From Scleroderma bovista (Eukaryota > Basidiomycota > Agaricomycetes > Boletales > Sclerodermataceae): a stretch of 64,000 bases of DNA. Made by a program: the position numbers and the translations under genes. This document shows positions 45,962 to 58,330 of the stretch, in pieces. The notes beneath the pieces are model-generated. The model made no database searches and was not told the origin of the DNA. It saw only the letters and a list, made by a program, of their open reading frames with translations. Position 1 is the stretch's first letter, and every line of letters starts with the position of its first letter. The stretch covers positions 1 through 64,000 of the forward strand of contig JAYMGJ010000388.1 in the NCBI GenBank assembly GCA_037178675.1. The letters run 5' to 3'.

Positions 45962-48900
45962 ATGGAGTCAGACAGGTCACCCCTGAATCGACTGTCCGCA
46001 GAGACTCGTGCCAAGCTGCGCTCGACACAAATCCTAACATCACTTTCACAAGTTGTTTCTGAACTGTTGCAGAATTCCATCGATTCTGGGGCGTCGCAGA
46101 TTGACATTGGAGTGGATTGCGAGAACTGGTCCTGCTGGGTCCGAGATAATGGGTCGGGCTTCTCGAAGGATGGCCTAGCTCAAATCGCAAAGGCTTCTGA
46201 GAACAGTCGATACGGTATGTCCTGCACCTTTCTCGTCGCTAGTGTCGATACCAAGCACTTGGCTTTCTTGCAGTAAGCTCAAAAGCAAGTACTCCTGCCT
46301 CATTGGAATCTGTCTCCACACTTGGCTTCCGTGGAGAAGGTACCTGTCACAATTGGTTTGCAACGTGGATTTCTCTAAACCTTGTACAATGGCAGCTTTG
46401 TCCTCTGTGGCGGATCTCTGCTGCCTGGAGATCGCATCTCGCACAGCGAGGTCACGGGAGAGCTGGTCCATTATTCTGAAGGTGCGTGGTCGAGATAGAA
46501 ACTTTTCTTGGAAGCAACACTGAATCATAACAGGGTGGCCAATTCCTGTACGCTGGTCCTTCGATTCGTTGGCGAAGGGAATCTGCGGGAACGGTCGTTA
46601 GCGTTCGTGATGCCTTCTTTAACGTTAGTGCAGAAAATTTATGCGGTCCCCGTTGCTCTGTACTGATTAGACGCTAGCTCCCTATCCGTCGCTTGTCCCA
46701 CCTTTCATCAAGCAAAACAATCGAAACGATCCGGCAAGAAATTGAATCGTATGCGCTTGTTTTTCCGGGCATATCATTTTCTCTGGAAGATGCGGGCAAA
46801 CACGAGGGCAACAGCAAGCAGTCTTATATTCTCAAAATACCGAAGGTGATTTGTTTACCATATTCTAGCACGGGGCGGCCGCATCTCAGCTTCTCCCGAT
46901 CAAGACTCGTTCCACTTTAGCTGCATTTCGTCACCTGTATGGCCGTGCCCTCACAGAGGAAAGTGCATTTACGTTTCATTGCTGTGTGGGGTTTTTACGA
47001 AACTGCAACATCCAGCATGTCGAAGAAATAGATAGCGTATCTGGGGAAGTTAGGATAGATGGGTTTGTATCGCTCGTGGGTGCTCATACAAAGGTCCTTC
47101 TTTTCTGTAATAGAAGCTCTCCGGATCTCACAGACTGTTTTGGACAGGCACATCAATTTTTATGTGCGCAGTATGCAATATTTGATATCCATCGCTCACG
47201 TTTGCCCTACACAGATATCAATAAGCACCCGGTCTCATACTGTGACCTTCACAAACTAATCGACCTTCGATTCTCCTCGAGTTCTTTTGCAAAACATGTA
47301 ACGAATTACGTTGGTGTTTCTAATTTTATTTATCAGCTCGTTTTCAGGCCTATGATGAAGAAGGGGAGACCAGCTTGCGACCAGGTTGCTATTGTGGTAT
47401 ATTTTGGACTGTGTGGCTGCTCACATTCTCCAGGTGTTCGCCGGTCTCCTCGTAAAGGTGAGAAGAGGCCGATATACGTCCTCAACTTGACTATTCCCCC
47501 GCGAAATATCGATAATTGTCTCGAGCCAGCCAAAACGGCCACTCTAATTAATGTATGGACTGCATGATTCCACAAAGCAGTCGCTAACTGTAATTTGTAG
47601 AATAAAGATATTGTCACAGCTTTCCTTTCTTCCTTGATTCAGTCGTTCCTGGTCCGTCATGGTTTTGCACCTGGTGTGGGAGAGAATAGTACCAGCGGGA
47701 ACTCAAGGAAGAAGCGGAAACTGGCTGAGGCACCTTTGATCACTGAACACAGCACATTTGGTGATATCCCGCTACAAACCGAGCCGAGCAAACGTGGGAG
47801 GAGTGCTACACCTGCATTATTCATCCGGCCGGTGAAGTGGCAACTGTTTATGTTCACAATCGAAAAATTGACACTCACTCTAGGAAGATATGTCTGTGGA
47901 GGCAAACTGGGAGGATCCTTCTACCGGGCAAACTTTCGTCATAAACCAACGGACCGGAAATTCTTACCCTCGCCTCCGAGGAGTGGGCAACGTTGAACCA
48001 ATCGGCATTAGTTCCAGTGGTCTCATGAGAGGCAATACAACGCTCAGAGAGGGTGAGAACACTGATGAGGGGGACGATGTTCCTGGTTGGTTGCAAGAAG
48101 TGTTGGAAGTGCGTTCGCATCCCACGTTCCAACTCGACTGTCTGACATCCTCCAAAAGGCGAATGACGCCTATGTAATCAAAGAACCGAAAATACCTGCG
48201 TTGCTCTTATCCCTGAATCAGAGTGCAGATGATCGGAGCTATCTTGCCCAAATTCACGCGTGTCACTCTCAGCCAGGCAAGCCTAGCCAATATCTTCGAC
48301 CCACTATACCGAATTCTGCTGTGTCCCATGTACGGTTCCGCAAAGAAGACTTGCAGACAGCGTGTGCCATAAGCCAAGTGGACCGAAAGTTCGTTGCCTG
48401 TCTCATTGGTGTTGATCATCGATCCACAGAGAGAAGCGAAGCACTTCGCGAAGGAGCTGACAAACACATAGACGGCAAAACACTTGTCTTAGTTGACCAA
48501 CACGCTGCGGATGAGCGGGTACGAGTGGAGCGTTTCCTGAGAACAATATGCAATGGATTCCTGTGCCACCATGATGGGCATGGTGGCGTCGAGATGATGC
48601 AACTGTCTCCGCCGGTCCCGGTTTTACTCACATGTCGCGAGGCTTCTCGATTATCACAAGTCCTGGCTTATCAGAAAGCGTTTGAGTCGTGGGGTTTTCG
48701 CTTTGGTGGTTTGAAGAGCGTGGCAATCACAGAAGGGACTGACCTGGGCGTTCATGAAGATACTGCGTACACTCAAATCTTTGTGACGGCCATCCCCGAG
48801 GTCGTATCTGACAAGGTCGGTACTATAATTGGCGCATCGACTGTTCTCACTCTGGGACAGTTGTTGTCTGGAAGCGAACTGAGAGAGCTCATCAAGGGCT

Positions 48901-49401
48901 ACCTTGGTGCCTTGGAGAACGAGTTGGATAACTTTGATATACCTTCACAGTCGAATCCAGGTGACCATGAAATGGAAACGCGTTGGGTGAAGGCTTTGCG
49001 ATGGTGTCCGAGAGTGTTACTCGACCTGATCAACTCCAAGGCATGTCGGGGTGCGTGATATACCAGCACAGCTGGCCCACTCACCTGACTCTAAGGTCCA
49101 GGCGCTATCATGTTCAATGACCCGTTGAGCCTCGAACAATGTCAACGACTCATTAAGCAACTTTCTGTCACGGCATTTCCATTTCAGTGTGCTCACGGCA
49201 GGTGCGTAAACCTTTATTAACACCCTGTGGGTGTCGAGTGGCTGACGCGATGACATTTCATTTGTCTGGCCGCGTGGCTGATACGGACCAATTCCGCACT
49301 TCGTCCCAAGGCCGTCACTTGTACCGTTGACCCACCTAGCTTCCCAGGTGGAAGGGCGCAGAGCATCGGTGGTGGAGTGGGAGAGAGTATCCACCTTATG
49401 A
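45962..49401 (+). CDS. MLH3: DNA mismatch repair protein MLH3 (MutL family)
   Basis: MutL-gamma subunit; with MLH1 it nicks DNA in meiotic crossover formation and mismatch repair. N-terminal GHKL ATPase motifs: [17 protein letters not shown] (motif I), [13 protein letters not shown] (motif II), [15 protein letters not shown] (motif III, spliced). Then [25 protein letters not shown], and a basic stretch KKRKLAEAP. The C-terminal endonuclease site is present: [20 protein letters not shown] with RVRVE (DQHAxDERxRxE), the block from [20 protein letters not shown] to [16 protein letters not shown], and FQCAHGRPSLVPL, whose GRPS is rebuilt across a 109-nt last intron (49202-49310). It ends [13 protein letters not shown]. 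Many short introns break the middle (47.0-48.2 kb), where I did not settle every junction. The gene appears intact. Confidence 0.92.
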
Positions 49402-49533
49402 ATCATCACCATCCGTACTTGTATCTTGTGATACTTCGACGGGTTTGCACTACAAGGAAAATCAAGAACAAGAAATAGCCAATGCATGGGTGTAAATATA
49501 CTCCGGATCTGCTTATACTCTATTGTATCGGCC

Positions 49534-52013
49534 TTAATTTTTTCTCTCCACACTGACCTCCCCCACTTCTTTTGTCACACCTGTATTTGAGCTACAACCC
49601 TCGTCACCTCCATTGATGTTCCGTACAGGGCCAGTAAACCAGTGTATGCCCCCGTACACAGGGAAGTAGTACCATACTATAGACAATGTGAGGACACCGC
49701 CAAGGACGACGACGGTGTAGTTCATGTCGGTCACAGTCGTGCTGGGAGTGGCAGGGAACAGGAAGACCACGTTCATGAATGTCATGAACAGTACTGCAAT
49801 CACCGATATCGGAAGGCTCTGCATCGGTGTTCGGGAGATCAGCCTCCCAAGAACACGAGAAAGAGCGACTCACAAGTGGGCCAAGGCAGAAAGGGCCAGG
49901 CTTGAAGTTATTATCACCCAACCAACGCGAAGCAATAGGGATAATGTAGGCAATATAGAGAGCATTCACGGTTACCGAGAAGATCGCATTGATTGCTTGC
50001 GTGCCTGCGAATGACAGGAGGCCCAGCAGTCCCGCTGTGATGATGACAAACCAGACAGCATTGACAGGAGTGCGAGTGTACTTGTTCACTCGCGAGAGAA
50101 TGCTCGAGAAAGGGAGCACAGCGTCTCGAGAAAATGCGAAGGCTTGCCGGGATGCTGCGACAACCTTACGGGAATCATTGTCGAGAACAAAAACAAGTAC
50201 TATAACATTCCTACCAAGCTGAAACCCATCATGTACCTGGGTAGTAAAATTCAATGTCAGCAGAGCGGAGGAGGAGAATGACATACTGTGCAATCACTAC
50301 GAACGACCAGAGTGCAAGCGTGCCTCTCTGTCCAAAGCGACTAAAGAGAATCGTGGCCATGGGCTGGCCAATTGGGCTGTTAAGGATATTCTCGGTATTG
50401 GTATCCATGCAAAAGGTAAGGGAGAGATTAATGGCTGGCATTCATAGGAGTATCAGCAAGGTGATGTGCATGGCATGGCATAGTGGTGCACACCCCATCC
50501 GAGTAGACCAGCAATGAACTCTGAACTAACCTAGATATCTAAGTACGATCAAAAAGGAAGTATGTAGCTTACAATTGCCCAAGGGACAGCAACGGCTGCA
50601 TTCGAGGCTTCTTCACTGATATGAACACTCGCGTCAACCCCAGCTGTATAATTGGTCGCCATTCCATTGAGCACTAAAGTAGAAAAGCGAAATGGCTACG
50701 AACCGATCGACCAGAGGGGGTAAATGAGGGAAAGAATGAATGAAAAGCCGTTGGGCCAACCATTCACTGTCGCACAGGCCTGTCCAGTTAGTGTCTTAAA
50801 ACCGACGTTGAAAATGAACACCATCACAGTTCTCGAAGGTTCCAAGCGCGTAACTGGATTTATTCACGCTCTGTTTTTTAGTTACGATTGGAAGCCCAAT
50901 AATTACAACTAAACAGAGGCTTCAACGAATGTCAAAGAACATATCAATAACTCGGAGGAGTGCACACCAGATATTGATAGCAATGTAGAGTTTTTGCACC
51001 CTTGCTATGACGGCGGTTGTGAGGCAACACACCAAAGCATGAGAAAGAAGGACTGTAACAAATATGCCACTAGTGATTGTTTGAAGGTTAGTCAGTGGAA
51101 AATGGATTAATAAGAAGCGTGACGCACAAAGTCTGCGCATTGGTAGTGACGTATGTTTCTCCCGAGCCAATGCTAGCCGCTGCAGTGATTTGGACAGCAC
51201 AACCCCAATCGACGGAGGCTGCAGACCATAACATCATCATTATTAATAACGAGAAGTCAACAAGTTCACATCCAGGAGCGACGTGTCGGCGCGAACGGTG
51301 CTGAGCCTGTTTATTTGGTTGGCAGATAATACACATCACTCACCGAGCCCGCTAATGTAGCCTATAGTGTTCGCGTCTGCCAGCCAAAAGTCAAAGACAA
51401 ATACGCACACATTTCGCGAGAGACAGGAGAAGACTTACAGCCGACTATCCAAGAAAGTAGGTTTCGCCAGCGAGGTGAGGCAAAGGTGTGGGTCCAGTAA
51501 TAAACCTTGTAGCGAGTCAAAATAAATACACAGATTATGAACTCCACTTACGCCCCCTGCTGTGGGCGCCGCAGAAGCCAGTTCGGCAATGGACATGCCG
51601 ATGCACAGGACAAATAAGGATGCCACAACCCACTGCAAGATGGGGAGACTAGAATATCATAATTCTGCAGGTACCAACAAAGACGAGGCTACGTACCCCC
51701 CACACCATGGAAACAGGACCACCATTTGGCAAACCATAAACAAGGACCGACCTGCAAGTAAGCAGTCAATTTGAAACAAACAGGAAATCTGCATATAGTC
51801 AACGCACGTCATGGACGGGAACAAGCCAACTACACTGAATGCCAACCCAAACACCTATGTAGATCCGCGTGAAAGAGATAAAAGAGCTGCTGCTCACTAA
51901 AAGTGAAGACTACACACCTCCAGAGGAGTGAATGCACGCTTGAACTCTTGCTTGTACCCGAGTCGAGCAAGTAGCTCTTCATCTCGTCTCACTATCTCAT
52001 CCCTTCTGGACAT
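49534..52013 (-). CDS. Amino-acid permease A (APC family, GABA-permease-like), intact
   Basis: Twelve-helix APC transporter of the fungal Uga4-like group. Spliced chain: MSRRDEIVRRDEELLARLGY, KQEFKRAFTPLE, VFGLAFSVVGLFPSM, YGLPNGGPVSMVWG, SMSIAELASAAPTAGG-type helix, YYWTHTFASPRWRNLLSWIV, NTIGYISGL, SVDWGCAVQITAAASIGSG, GIFVTVLLSHALVCCL, VVIIGLPIV, NGWPNGF, HISEEASNAAVAVPWAI, NSPIGQPMATILFSRFGQRG, AASRQAFAFSRDAVLPFSSI, PVNAVWFVIITAGLLGLL, IAYIIPIASRWLGDNNFKPG, VWYYFPVYGGIHWFTGP. More than fifteen exons; those I followed are in phase and without stops. One conserved intron is about 130 nt. It lies head-to-head with pseudogene B. Substrate (GABA, choline or other amines) is not decided by sequence. 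Confidence 0.9.
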
Positions 52014-52050
52014 GTTTCGTCTGCAAAGGCCTAGAGGAAAGAATTTCGCT

Positions 52051-52060
52051 TTATATATAT
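52051..52060 (-). promoter_or_regulatory. TATA box of permease A
   Basis: On the minus strand this reads ATATATATAA, about 40 bases before the ATG at 52013. It has no counterpart upstream of permease C. Confidence 0.5.
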
Positions 52061-52175
52061 GGCGCCTGGTTCCAATGATTTGATCATCAAAAGGTTTAGG
52101 TCATGTTTGGACTCCACTTGAAAAAATTTGGCCGCAACCTGGACGGCAGCACCTGGCAGCACCTTGTTGACATTG

Positions 52176-53545
52176 TGCTACTGGACCCACACCTTTGCTT
52201 CACCTCGCTGGCGAAATGAGTCAAAACGAACATACTCACCACCGTCCACATGGTCGCGTCCTGTCGCATCGTTTCTGCAGGTAGTCTTGTTGGCTGTCGG
52301 CCATTCATAATGACGTGATTGTTCTTGGTCTGGCAGCTTCCGTTGATGGGGGTTGTGCTGTCCAGATCAATGCAACGGCTAACATTGACTCGGAACAGTC
52401 TATGTCTGAGCTACCAATGCAATGCACAGACTTTGTGTGTCACGTTTCGTATCGACTTATCATCCACCTACAAACATCCACTAGTGGTATATTCATTGCG
52501 CTTTTTCTCATAGCCTGGTGTGTTGTCTCGCAACCACTACCTTCATAGCAAGGGTACAAAAACTCTATTGCTATCAATATCTGGTGCGCACTTTGTGGAA
52601 TGAACTTTTTATCGAGATGATCGTTGAAGCCTCTGTTTGGTGGTAATCATTGGGCTTCCGATTGTGACTCAAAGGCAGAACATGGATCATGCCGCTTGGA
52701 ACCTTGGACAACTGTGAGGCCGTTCGTTCTCATTTTTTAAGACGCTAACTAGGTAGCTCCACGGTGCAATGGATGGTTGTCCGGATGGCTTTACATTCTT
52801 TCTTTACCTCATTTATCCCCTCTGAATGATCGGTTTGTAGTTATTCCACTTGTCTGCCTCCGTACTCAGTAGCACGTCGAACAACTGTATAGCGGGGCCT
52901 GACACGGGTGTTCATCTTAGTGAAGAAGCTTTGAATGCAGCGGGTGCTGTCCCCTCGGCCACAGTAAGTTGCAAATTCTCATTGGCAAGATCGTGCTTAG
53001 GAGTCTAGATTAGTGCAGAGTTCATCGCTGGTCTACTCGGATGGAGTGTGCACCACTATGCCACGCTACGCACGTCGATCTGCTGATGCCTCTTTGAATA
53101 CTAGCCATTAATCTCTCACTTGCTTTCTGCATGGATACCAATACCGAAAATATCCTTAATAACCCAGGTCGCGATTCTCTTCAGTCGCTTTGGACAGAGA
53201 GGCACTCTTGTGATCTGGTCGTTCGTAGCGATTGCACGGTATGTCACCCTCGGCCTCCGTTCAGCTGGCGTAGAACTTATTTGCTACCAGATATGTGATG
53301 AAGTTCAACTTGGCAGAAATGATATACTTGTTTCTGTTCTTGATATTGATTCCGGTATAGGTTGTCGCAGCATCCTGGCAAGCTTTCGCATTTTCTCGAG
53401 ACCGTGTGCTCCCTTTCTCGAGTATTCTCTCTCGAGTAAACATGTATACTCGCACTCCTGTCAATGCTGTTTGATTTGTCGACATGATTGCGGCGTTGCT
53501 AGGACCACTATTGCTACCGCGAAGGGGCGCCAGTGTGCCTGAGTT
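52176..53545 (+). pseudogene. Permease B, truncated pseudogene
   Basis: A decayed relative of permeases A and C in the same orientation as C. It begins inside the exon for YWTHTFASPRWRN, which runs straight into a stop, and has lost all upstream exons. The next exon and most of the long intron are deleted; homology resumes at about 52315 with the acceptor and SVDGGCAVQI, where W is replaced by G. A small insertion shifts the frame near 52415 (the A/C TNAHT/TNAQT site). Two Trp codons have become TGA (at about 52825 and 53472, matching PLWTI and NAVWF in C). About 16 bases are missing after 53160, where IGQPMA should be. The 3' part after PVNAV is absent. It cannot encode a transporter. Confidence 0.85.
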
Positions 53546-53594
53546 GTGACTGTTAAACACTTGGCGCTTAAACGTTGGTCTCGGGAGACGAACC

Positions 53595-56053
53595 ATGTCC
53601 AGAAAGGACGAGATAACAAGAAGAGACGAAGAGCTACTTGCTCAGCTTGGGTACAAGCAAGAGTTCAAACGTGCATTCACTCCCCTGGAGGTGCGCAGGC
53701 CCCTTAAGCTAGCATTTGCCCCGTTCATGGGAATCTGAATGGGAAATCACAGGTGTTCGGATTGACATTCAGTGTCATTGGTCTATTCCCGTGCATGGCG
53801 TGCGTTGCATTTCATACGTAGCCATCCGCTTCGGGTTTCAAATTGACTGCTTGGATGAAGGTCGACCCTGTTTTATGCTTTGCCGAACGGTGGTCCTGTT
53901 TCTATGGTGTGGGGGGTATGTAGACTGGTCTTGTTGGTACCTCAGTTTGGCGACTCCATCCTACAGTGGGCTGGGGCATGTATATTGGTCTTCTGTGTTT
54001 GCTTGTCTATTGCCGAGTTGGCTTCTGCGGCACCTACAGCGGGAGGCGTAAGTGGAGTTGACATTTTGTATTTTTTATTTTGACTTGCTTCAAGGTTTAC
54101 TACTGGACCCACAGCTTCGCTTCACCTCGCTGGCGAAACCTGCTTTCTTGGATAGTTGGCTGTGGGTCTGATCCTACCTTTTGAGAAATGTATGAATACT
54201 CGACTATCCCTTGTGCGACAGATGCAGACACCATAGGCTACATCAGTGGGCTTGGTGAGTGATGTAGCATGTTGTCTGTATCAATCAAACAGACATGTTT
54301 ATTCCAAATCATGCGAACACGTTCCTCTATATGGGCTCGTTGACTTTACGCTGTTCACAATGACATTACGGTTGTTCTTGATCTGGCAGCCGCTGTCGAT
54401 TGGGGTTGTGCTGTCCAAATCACAGCAGCAGTTAGCATCGGCTCGGGACAAACATACATCGCTACCAATGCACACACCTTGTGCGCCACCCCTCACAGCG
54501 ACTTATCGTCTACTTGCTTATCTACAAACATTCACTAGCGGAATATTTATTGTGATACTGCTGTCACAAGGTCTGATGTGTTGCCTCGCAACCACTGTCA
54601 TAGCAAGAGTGCAAACACTCTACATGGCCATCAACTTCGGGTGCGTCCTCCATGGAATATTTTTATATCGAGATAGTCGTTAATGTCGATGGAAGTCTCT
54701 GTTTGGTGGTACTTATTGGGCTTCCGACTGTGACTCAAAAACAGGACATGAATAATGCCAGTTTCGCGTTCGGAACCTTCAAGAATTGTGAGGGTGTTCA
54801 TTATCCCACCCCCTTGTAAGATACTAACAGGATGGTTTTGCCGTACAGTGAATGGTTGGCCCGATGGCTTTGCATTCATCCTCTCTCTCATTTACCCCCT
54901 CTGGACGATCTGTTCGTAGTCGTTTCACTTCTCTACTTCAGTATTCAACTGCACGGCGACTAATTGTACAGGTGGGTTTGATTCATGCGTTCATATTAGC
55001 GAAGAAGCTTCGAATGCAGCCGTAGCCGTCCCTTGGGCTATTGTAAGTTGTATACTCCCTTCTAAAGAAAAATGGTGCTCAGGTGTCTAGGTTAGCACAT
55101 ATTCTATTGCCAGTCTACTCGGATGGGGTGCGCGTCATTATGCCCTGCTATTTCCATTGATATATTGATTCCCCCATGAATGACAGCCGTCAATCTCTCC
55201 CTTGTTTTTTGCATGGATTCCGATACCGAGAGTATTCTTAATAGCCCAATTGGCCAGCCCATGGCCGAGATTTTATTCAGTCGCTTCGGACAGAGAGGCA
55301 CGCTTGCACTCTGGTCGTTCGTGGTGATTGCACAGTATGTCAATCTTGTTCTTCGCTTTTCTGGCATTGAACTTATTCTTTACACCAGATATACGATGGG
55401 CTTCAACACGGTAGGAATGCTATACTTGCTTTTGTTGTTAGCATTGATTCCAGTGTAGGTTATCATAGCATCCCGGCAAGCGTTCGCGTTTTCTCGAGAT
55501 CGTGTACTTCCTTTCTCAGGCGTTCTCTCCCGAATAAATAAGTACACCCACACTCCTGTCAATGCTGTCTGGTTTGCCGTCATCATAGCGGCACTTCTAG
55601 GTCTGCTGGCATTCGCAGGCACCCAAGCGATCAATGCCGTATTCTCGATGCCCTTGAATGCTTTCTACATCGCTTACACTATCCCTATTGCTTCGCGTTG
55701 GTTGGGTAATAATAACTTCAAGCCTGGGCCTTTCCACCTCGGCCCATTTGTGAGTTGTTCCCCTGCATGCTCTTGGAAGGCTGATCTCTTAACCACCAAT
55801 GCAGAGCTTGCCGATATCAGTAATTGCAGTGATACTCATGACATGCACGAACATTGTCTTCCTTTTCCCAGCCACTCCAAACACGAGTGCGAGCGATATG
55901 AACTACACTGTAGCTGTCCTTAGCGGGGGCTTCACGATTTCTCTGGTGTGGTACTACTTTCCGGTGTACGGAGGCGTGCACTGGTTTACTGGCCCTAAAC
56001 GGAACATTGATAAAAGTGACGAGGGTGACGGCCCGAAAGCAGATGCAGAATAA
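53595..56053 (+). CDS. Amino-acid permease C (APC family, GABA-permease-like), intact
   Basis: Close paralogue of permease A in the opposite orientation. The start MSRKDEITRRDEELLAQLGY matches A nearly residue for residue, as does the leader agacgaacc just before the ATG. Spliced chain: VFGLTFSVIGLFPCMA, STLFYALPNGGPVSMVWG, LSIAELASAAPTAGG, YYWTHSFASPRWRNLLSWIV, DTIGYISGL, AVDWGCAVQITAAVSIGSG, GIFIVILLSQGLMCCLATTV, LGTFKN, NGWPDGFAFILSLIYPLWTI, HISEEASNAAVAVPWAI, NSPIGQPMAEILFSRFGQRG, IIASRQAFAFSRDRVLPFSG, PVNAVWFAVIIAALLGLLAF, SRWLGNNNFKPGPF, VWYYFPVYGGVHWFTGPKRN. No stop or frameshift in the exons; all phases checked agree. The long intron (about 135 nt after YISGL) is shared with A. Substrate unknown. 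Confidence 0.9.
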
Positions 56054-57278
56054 GTGAAATAGGTGAGGTAAGTATGGAGAGATATGGTCAACGCACATTT
56101 GTTTTCGTAGTTTCTTGCGCGATTCTTGCACTTCTTGCTTGCTCTGTGTATTTGGCTTAGGGGCACTGTACCCTGTACCCATACTTGAAGTTGTAGGATC
56201 TTCCTGTCTGTTTCTTGATATTCCTTGTACCCACGCATAGTGGAATCACATGGTATGGATGCTGATGGCTCGTATGTGGAAACACACTCACTTCACCGCC
56301 GATGTTTCACGCCTTTCAACCTGGGAAGCAAGGTGGGGTCAGAGATATAAGATTCAGCGTAAGGGTGAAATGCCTGTGATAGCATGTCAAGGTTTTCCAG
56401 GGAGCAGAGGCATCTCCATGCCTCCTCTTAGTTCAATTCCGGACAATAAAGAGTGGGTGCACAAACGCGGGGATGGACGTCACAAAGATTTGGGTATGTG
56501 CGGTAACCTGGTATCGTTTATGAAAGTGTGATCGTTTACTCTGCAAATCCGAAAAAACGAATTAAACTCCAAGACTTAAATGCTTTCTGATACGCAAGAT
56601 TGATAACCAACGTTCGAGGACCTGTTGCGACGCGATCCAGAGATCTATTCAGCTAGGTATCGTTGAAGAGCAATCCCCTGAGAAAATTGGAGGCGGATCA
56701 ACGGGCCGCCGGTTTGCCAGTAATATCTCAAGTGTCGCCATGGCCCAATGTCGTCGGGGGCTCACTCTGTATGATCTTTGCCACTTTTGCTGTGGCCTAG
56801 GAACAACAAGAAGTCGAAAGCAAAGCACAATAGTTTTGAACGAATGGCCCCTGCAGGTAACGATGTATCGTCAGTAAGCCCTGCGTGTAGTACTCGAGCA
56901 CTGAAAATCTGGTGTTGAAATTTTCCAAAGGAAAGTGACGGTTATATCATACCTGGTGCCACATAAGCCAGCTTGGCAGTGGACATGCCAATACCAGGAA
57001 TGATTGGCGATTTCGAGAACCATGTAGTAAGATCCTTGGGTTCTATTCTAAGAAGGGAAAATGGGTTAAGGTTCGAGTGACGCCCTTGTACTTTCCTTGC
57101 CTGGTCTGCTTGCTACTGATCGTGTTAACCACGATCCCATCTGGGATGGGTTGACCGTTTTGGATTCACCTAACCAAACATTTATTGTGACAAGGAACCG
57201 TGTAAGCAAATACGTGTAGCTAAAACGACACGTCGAGTAATACTAATGAGCCGAAATATGCAGACCTTCGTGAAAAGA
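56054..57278. other. Gene-free region after permease C
   Basis: About 1.2 kb between permease C (plus) and the 3' end of the next SDR (minus). Short frames only (for example 56250-56531), none recognised. It contains the permease-like relic described separately. Confidence 0.45.
56955..57045 (-). repeat. Degenerate permease-exon relic D
   Basis: On the minus strand the segment reads GIGMSTAKLAYVAP in one frame, close to the GMSIAELASAAPT helix of permease A at both base and residue level. It is followed by a stretch shared with relic E about 2.25 kb away in the same orientation. No open gene surrounds it. It seems to be a remnant of another permease copy. Confidence 0.5.
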
Positions 57279-58273
57279 TCAGCCATGTGCCAGAAGGTAA
57301 CCACCATCGATCGCAATTGTCTAAGAGACATGATTAATACCGTGCTGAATAAAAGTAGGAAATGCATACCTGCCCGTAGGCGTACTGGTTACATGCTAAC
57401 ATCAACGTTGCTTGAGCAATTTCTTCATCACGACCCATACGATCAGCAGGAATCTGCATCTGCCTGATTAATCGCTCAATGTTGGGCTGAGATTCGTCCG
57501 ACTGTGCAGAAAAGTCCGCTGTATTTCAAAAGTTAAAAACATTGAAAACGAGGGGTACCACAAGATGAGCACTCGCCTGACATTTCCGTCGGGAAGAGGC
57601 CTGGCGCGATGTTGTTTACTCTGACTCGGATGGTCTTGCTCCTGAATTTCTGAGCAAGCATCGTCGTCAGATGAATGGTCGCCGCTTTTGACACGTTGTA
57701 TTTGATGTGGTCGGAAATGCTACGAGTGATACCACCAATGGATGAAATGTTGATAATTGAACCAGTTTGGCTGGGGCAACTCATCGTCACCGCATGGAGC
57801 AAAGGCAGAAAAGCAGCAGAAACGCGGAATGCACCGATGACGTTTGTTCTGTATACATACTCCCACTGAGCTGGGTCGTCGTTGAAAAGGTCCTCAGCGA
57901 GGACCTGGACACTTTCGTCTTCTTTCCCTGCCTCCTTTTCCCCGAGGCCACCAGCATTGTTTACGAGCACATCGACCCGAGTCTCGTTCTTCCTGACCTC
58001 GTCGACAAGCTGGCGAATGGAGTCCTTGGAAGTGATGTCACAGACTGCGGGAATGAGTTTTCCCTGGGGATGTGCAAGAGAAGAGCCCCAGTGCTTTGCT
58101 GCCTTTTCAAGGACGTCCCGACGGCGGGAGGTAATGTAAACCTTTGCGCCATTATTGGCGAAGGCTCGAGCAATCATGAGGCCGATGCCCGTGCCTCCGC
58201 CTGTGACGACACAAACCCAGCCTTCAACATTGAAGAGATTGTTGACGGTAAATTTGGCGTTTCCGGAAGCCAT
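57279..58273 (-). CDS. Short-chain dehydrogenase/reductase
   Basis: Classical SDR of 295 residues, exons 58273-57577, 57518-57370 and 57320-57279, all in phase. NAD(P)-binding signature VCVVTGGGTGIGLMIARAFA; then CDITSKDS, VDVLVNNAGG, the catalytic Ser in INISSIGGITRS, YNVSKAATIHL (YxxxK) and VNNIAPGLFPTEMSG. The end TIAIDGGYLLAHG is the usual SDR C-terminal motif and sits in the last exon. The first intron (57519-57576) has a GC donor (gcgagt), and without splicing it the frame would end at a false stop. The group resembles fungal 3-oxoacyl reductase / sugar alcohol dehydrogenase-like SDRs, substrate open. Confidence 0.93.
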
Positions 58274-58322
58274 TAGGAAAAAATAGGAACTTGAAACGAA
58301 CCAGATAGGTATACCGCTCGTC

Positions 58323-58330
58323 TCTTATAA
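58323..58330 (-). promoter_or_regulatory. TATA box of the SDR gene
   Basis: The minus strand reads TTTATAAGAGA here, about 50 bases upstream of the ATG at 58273. Confidence 0.5.
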
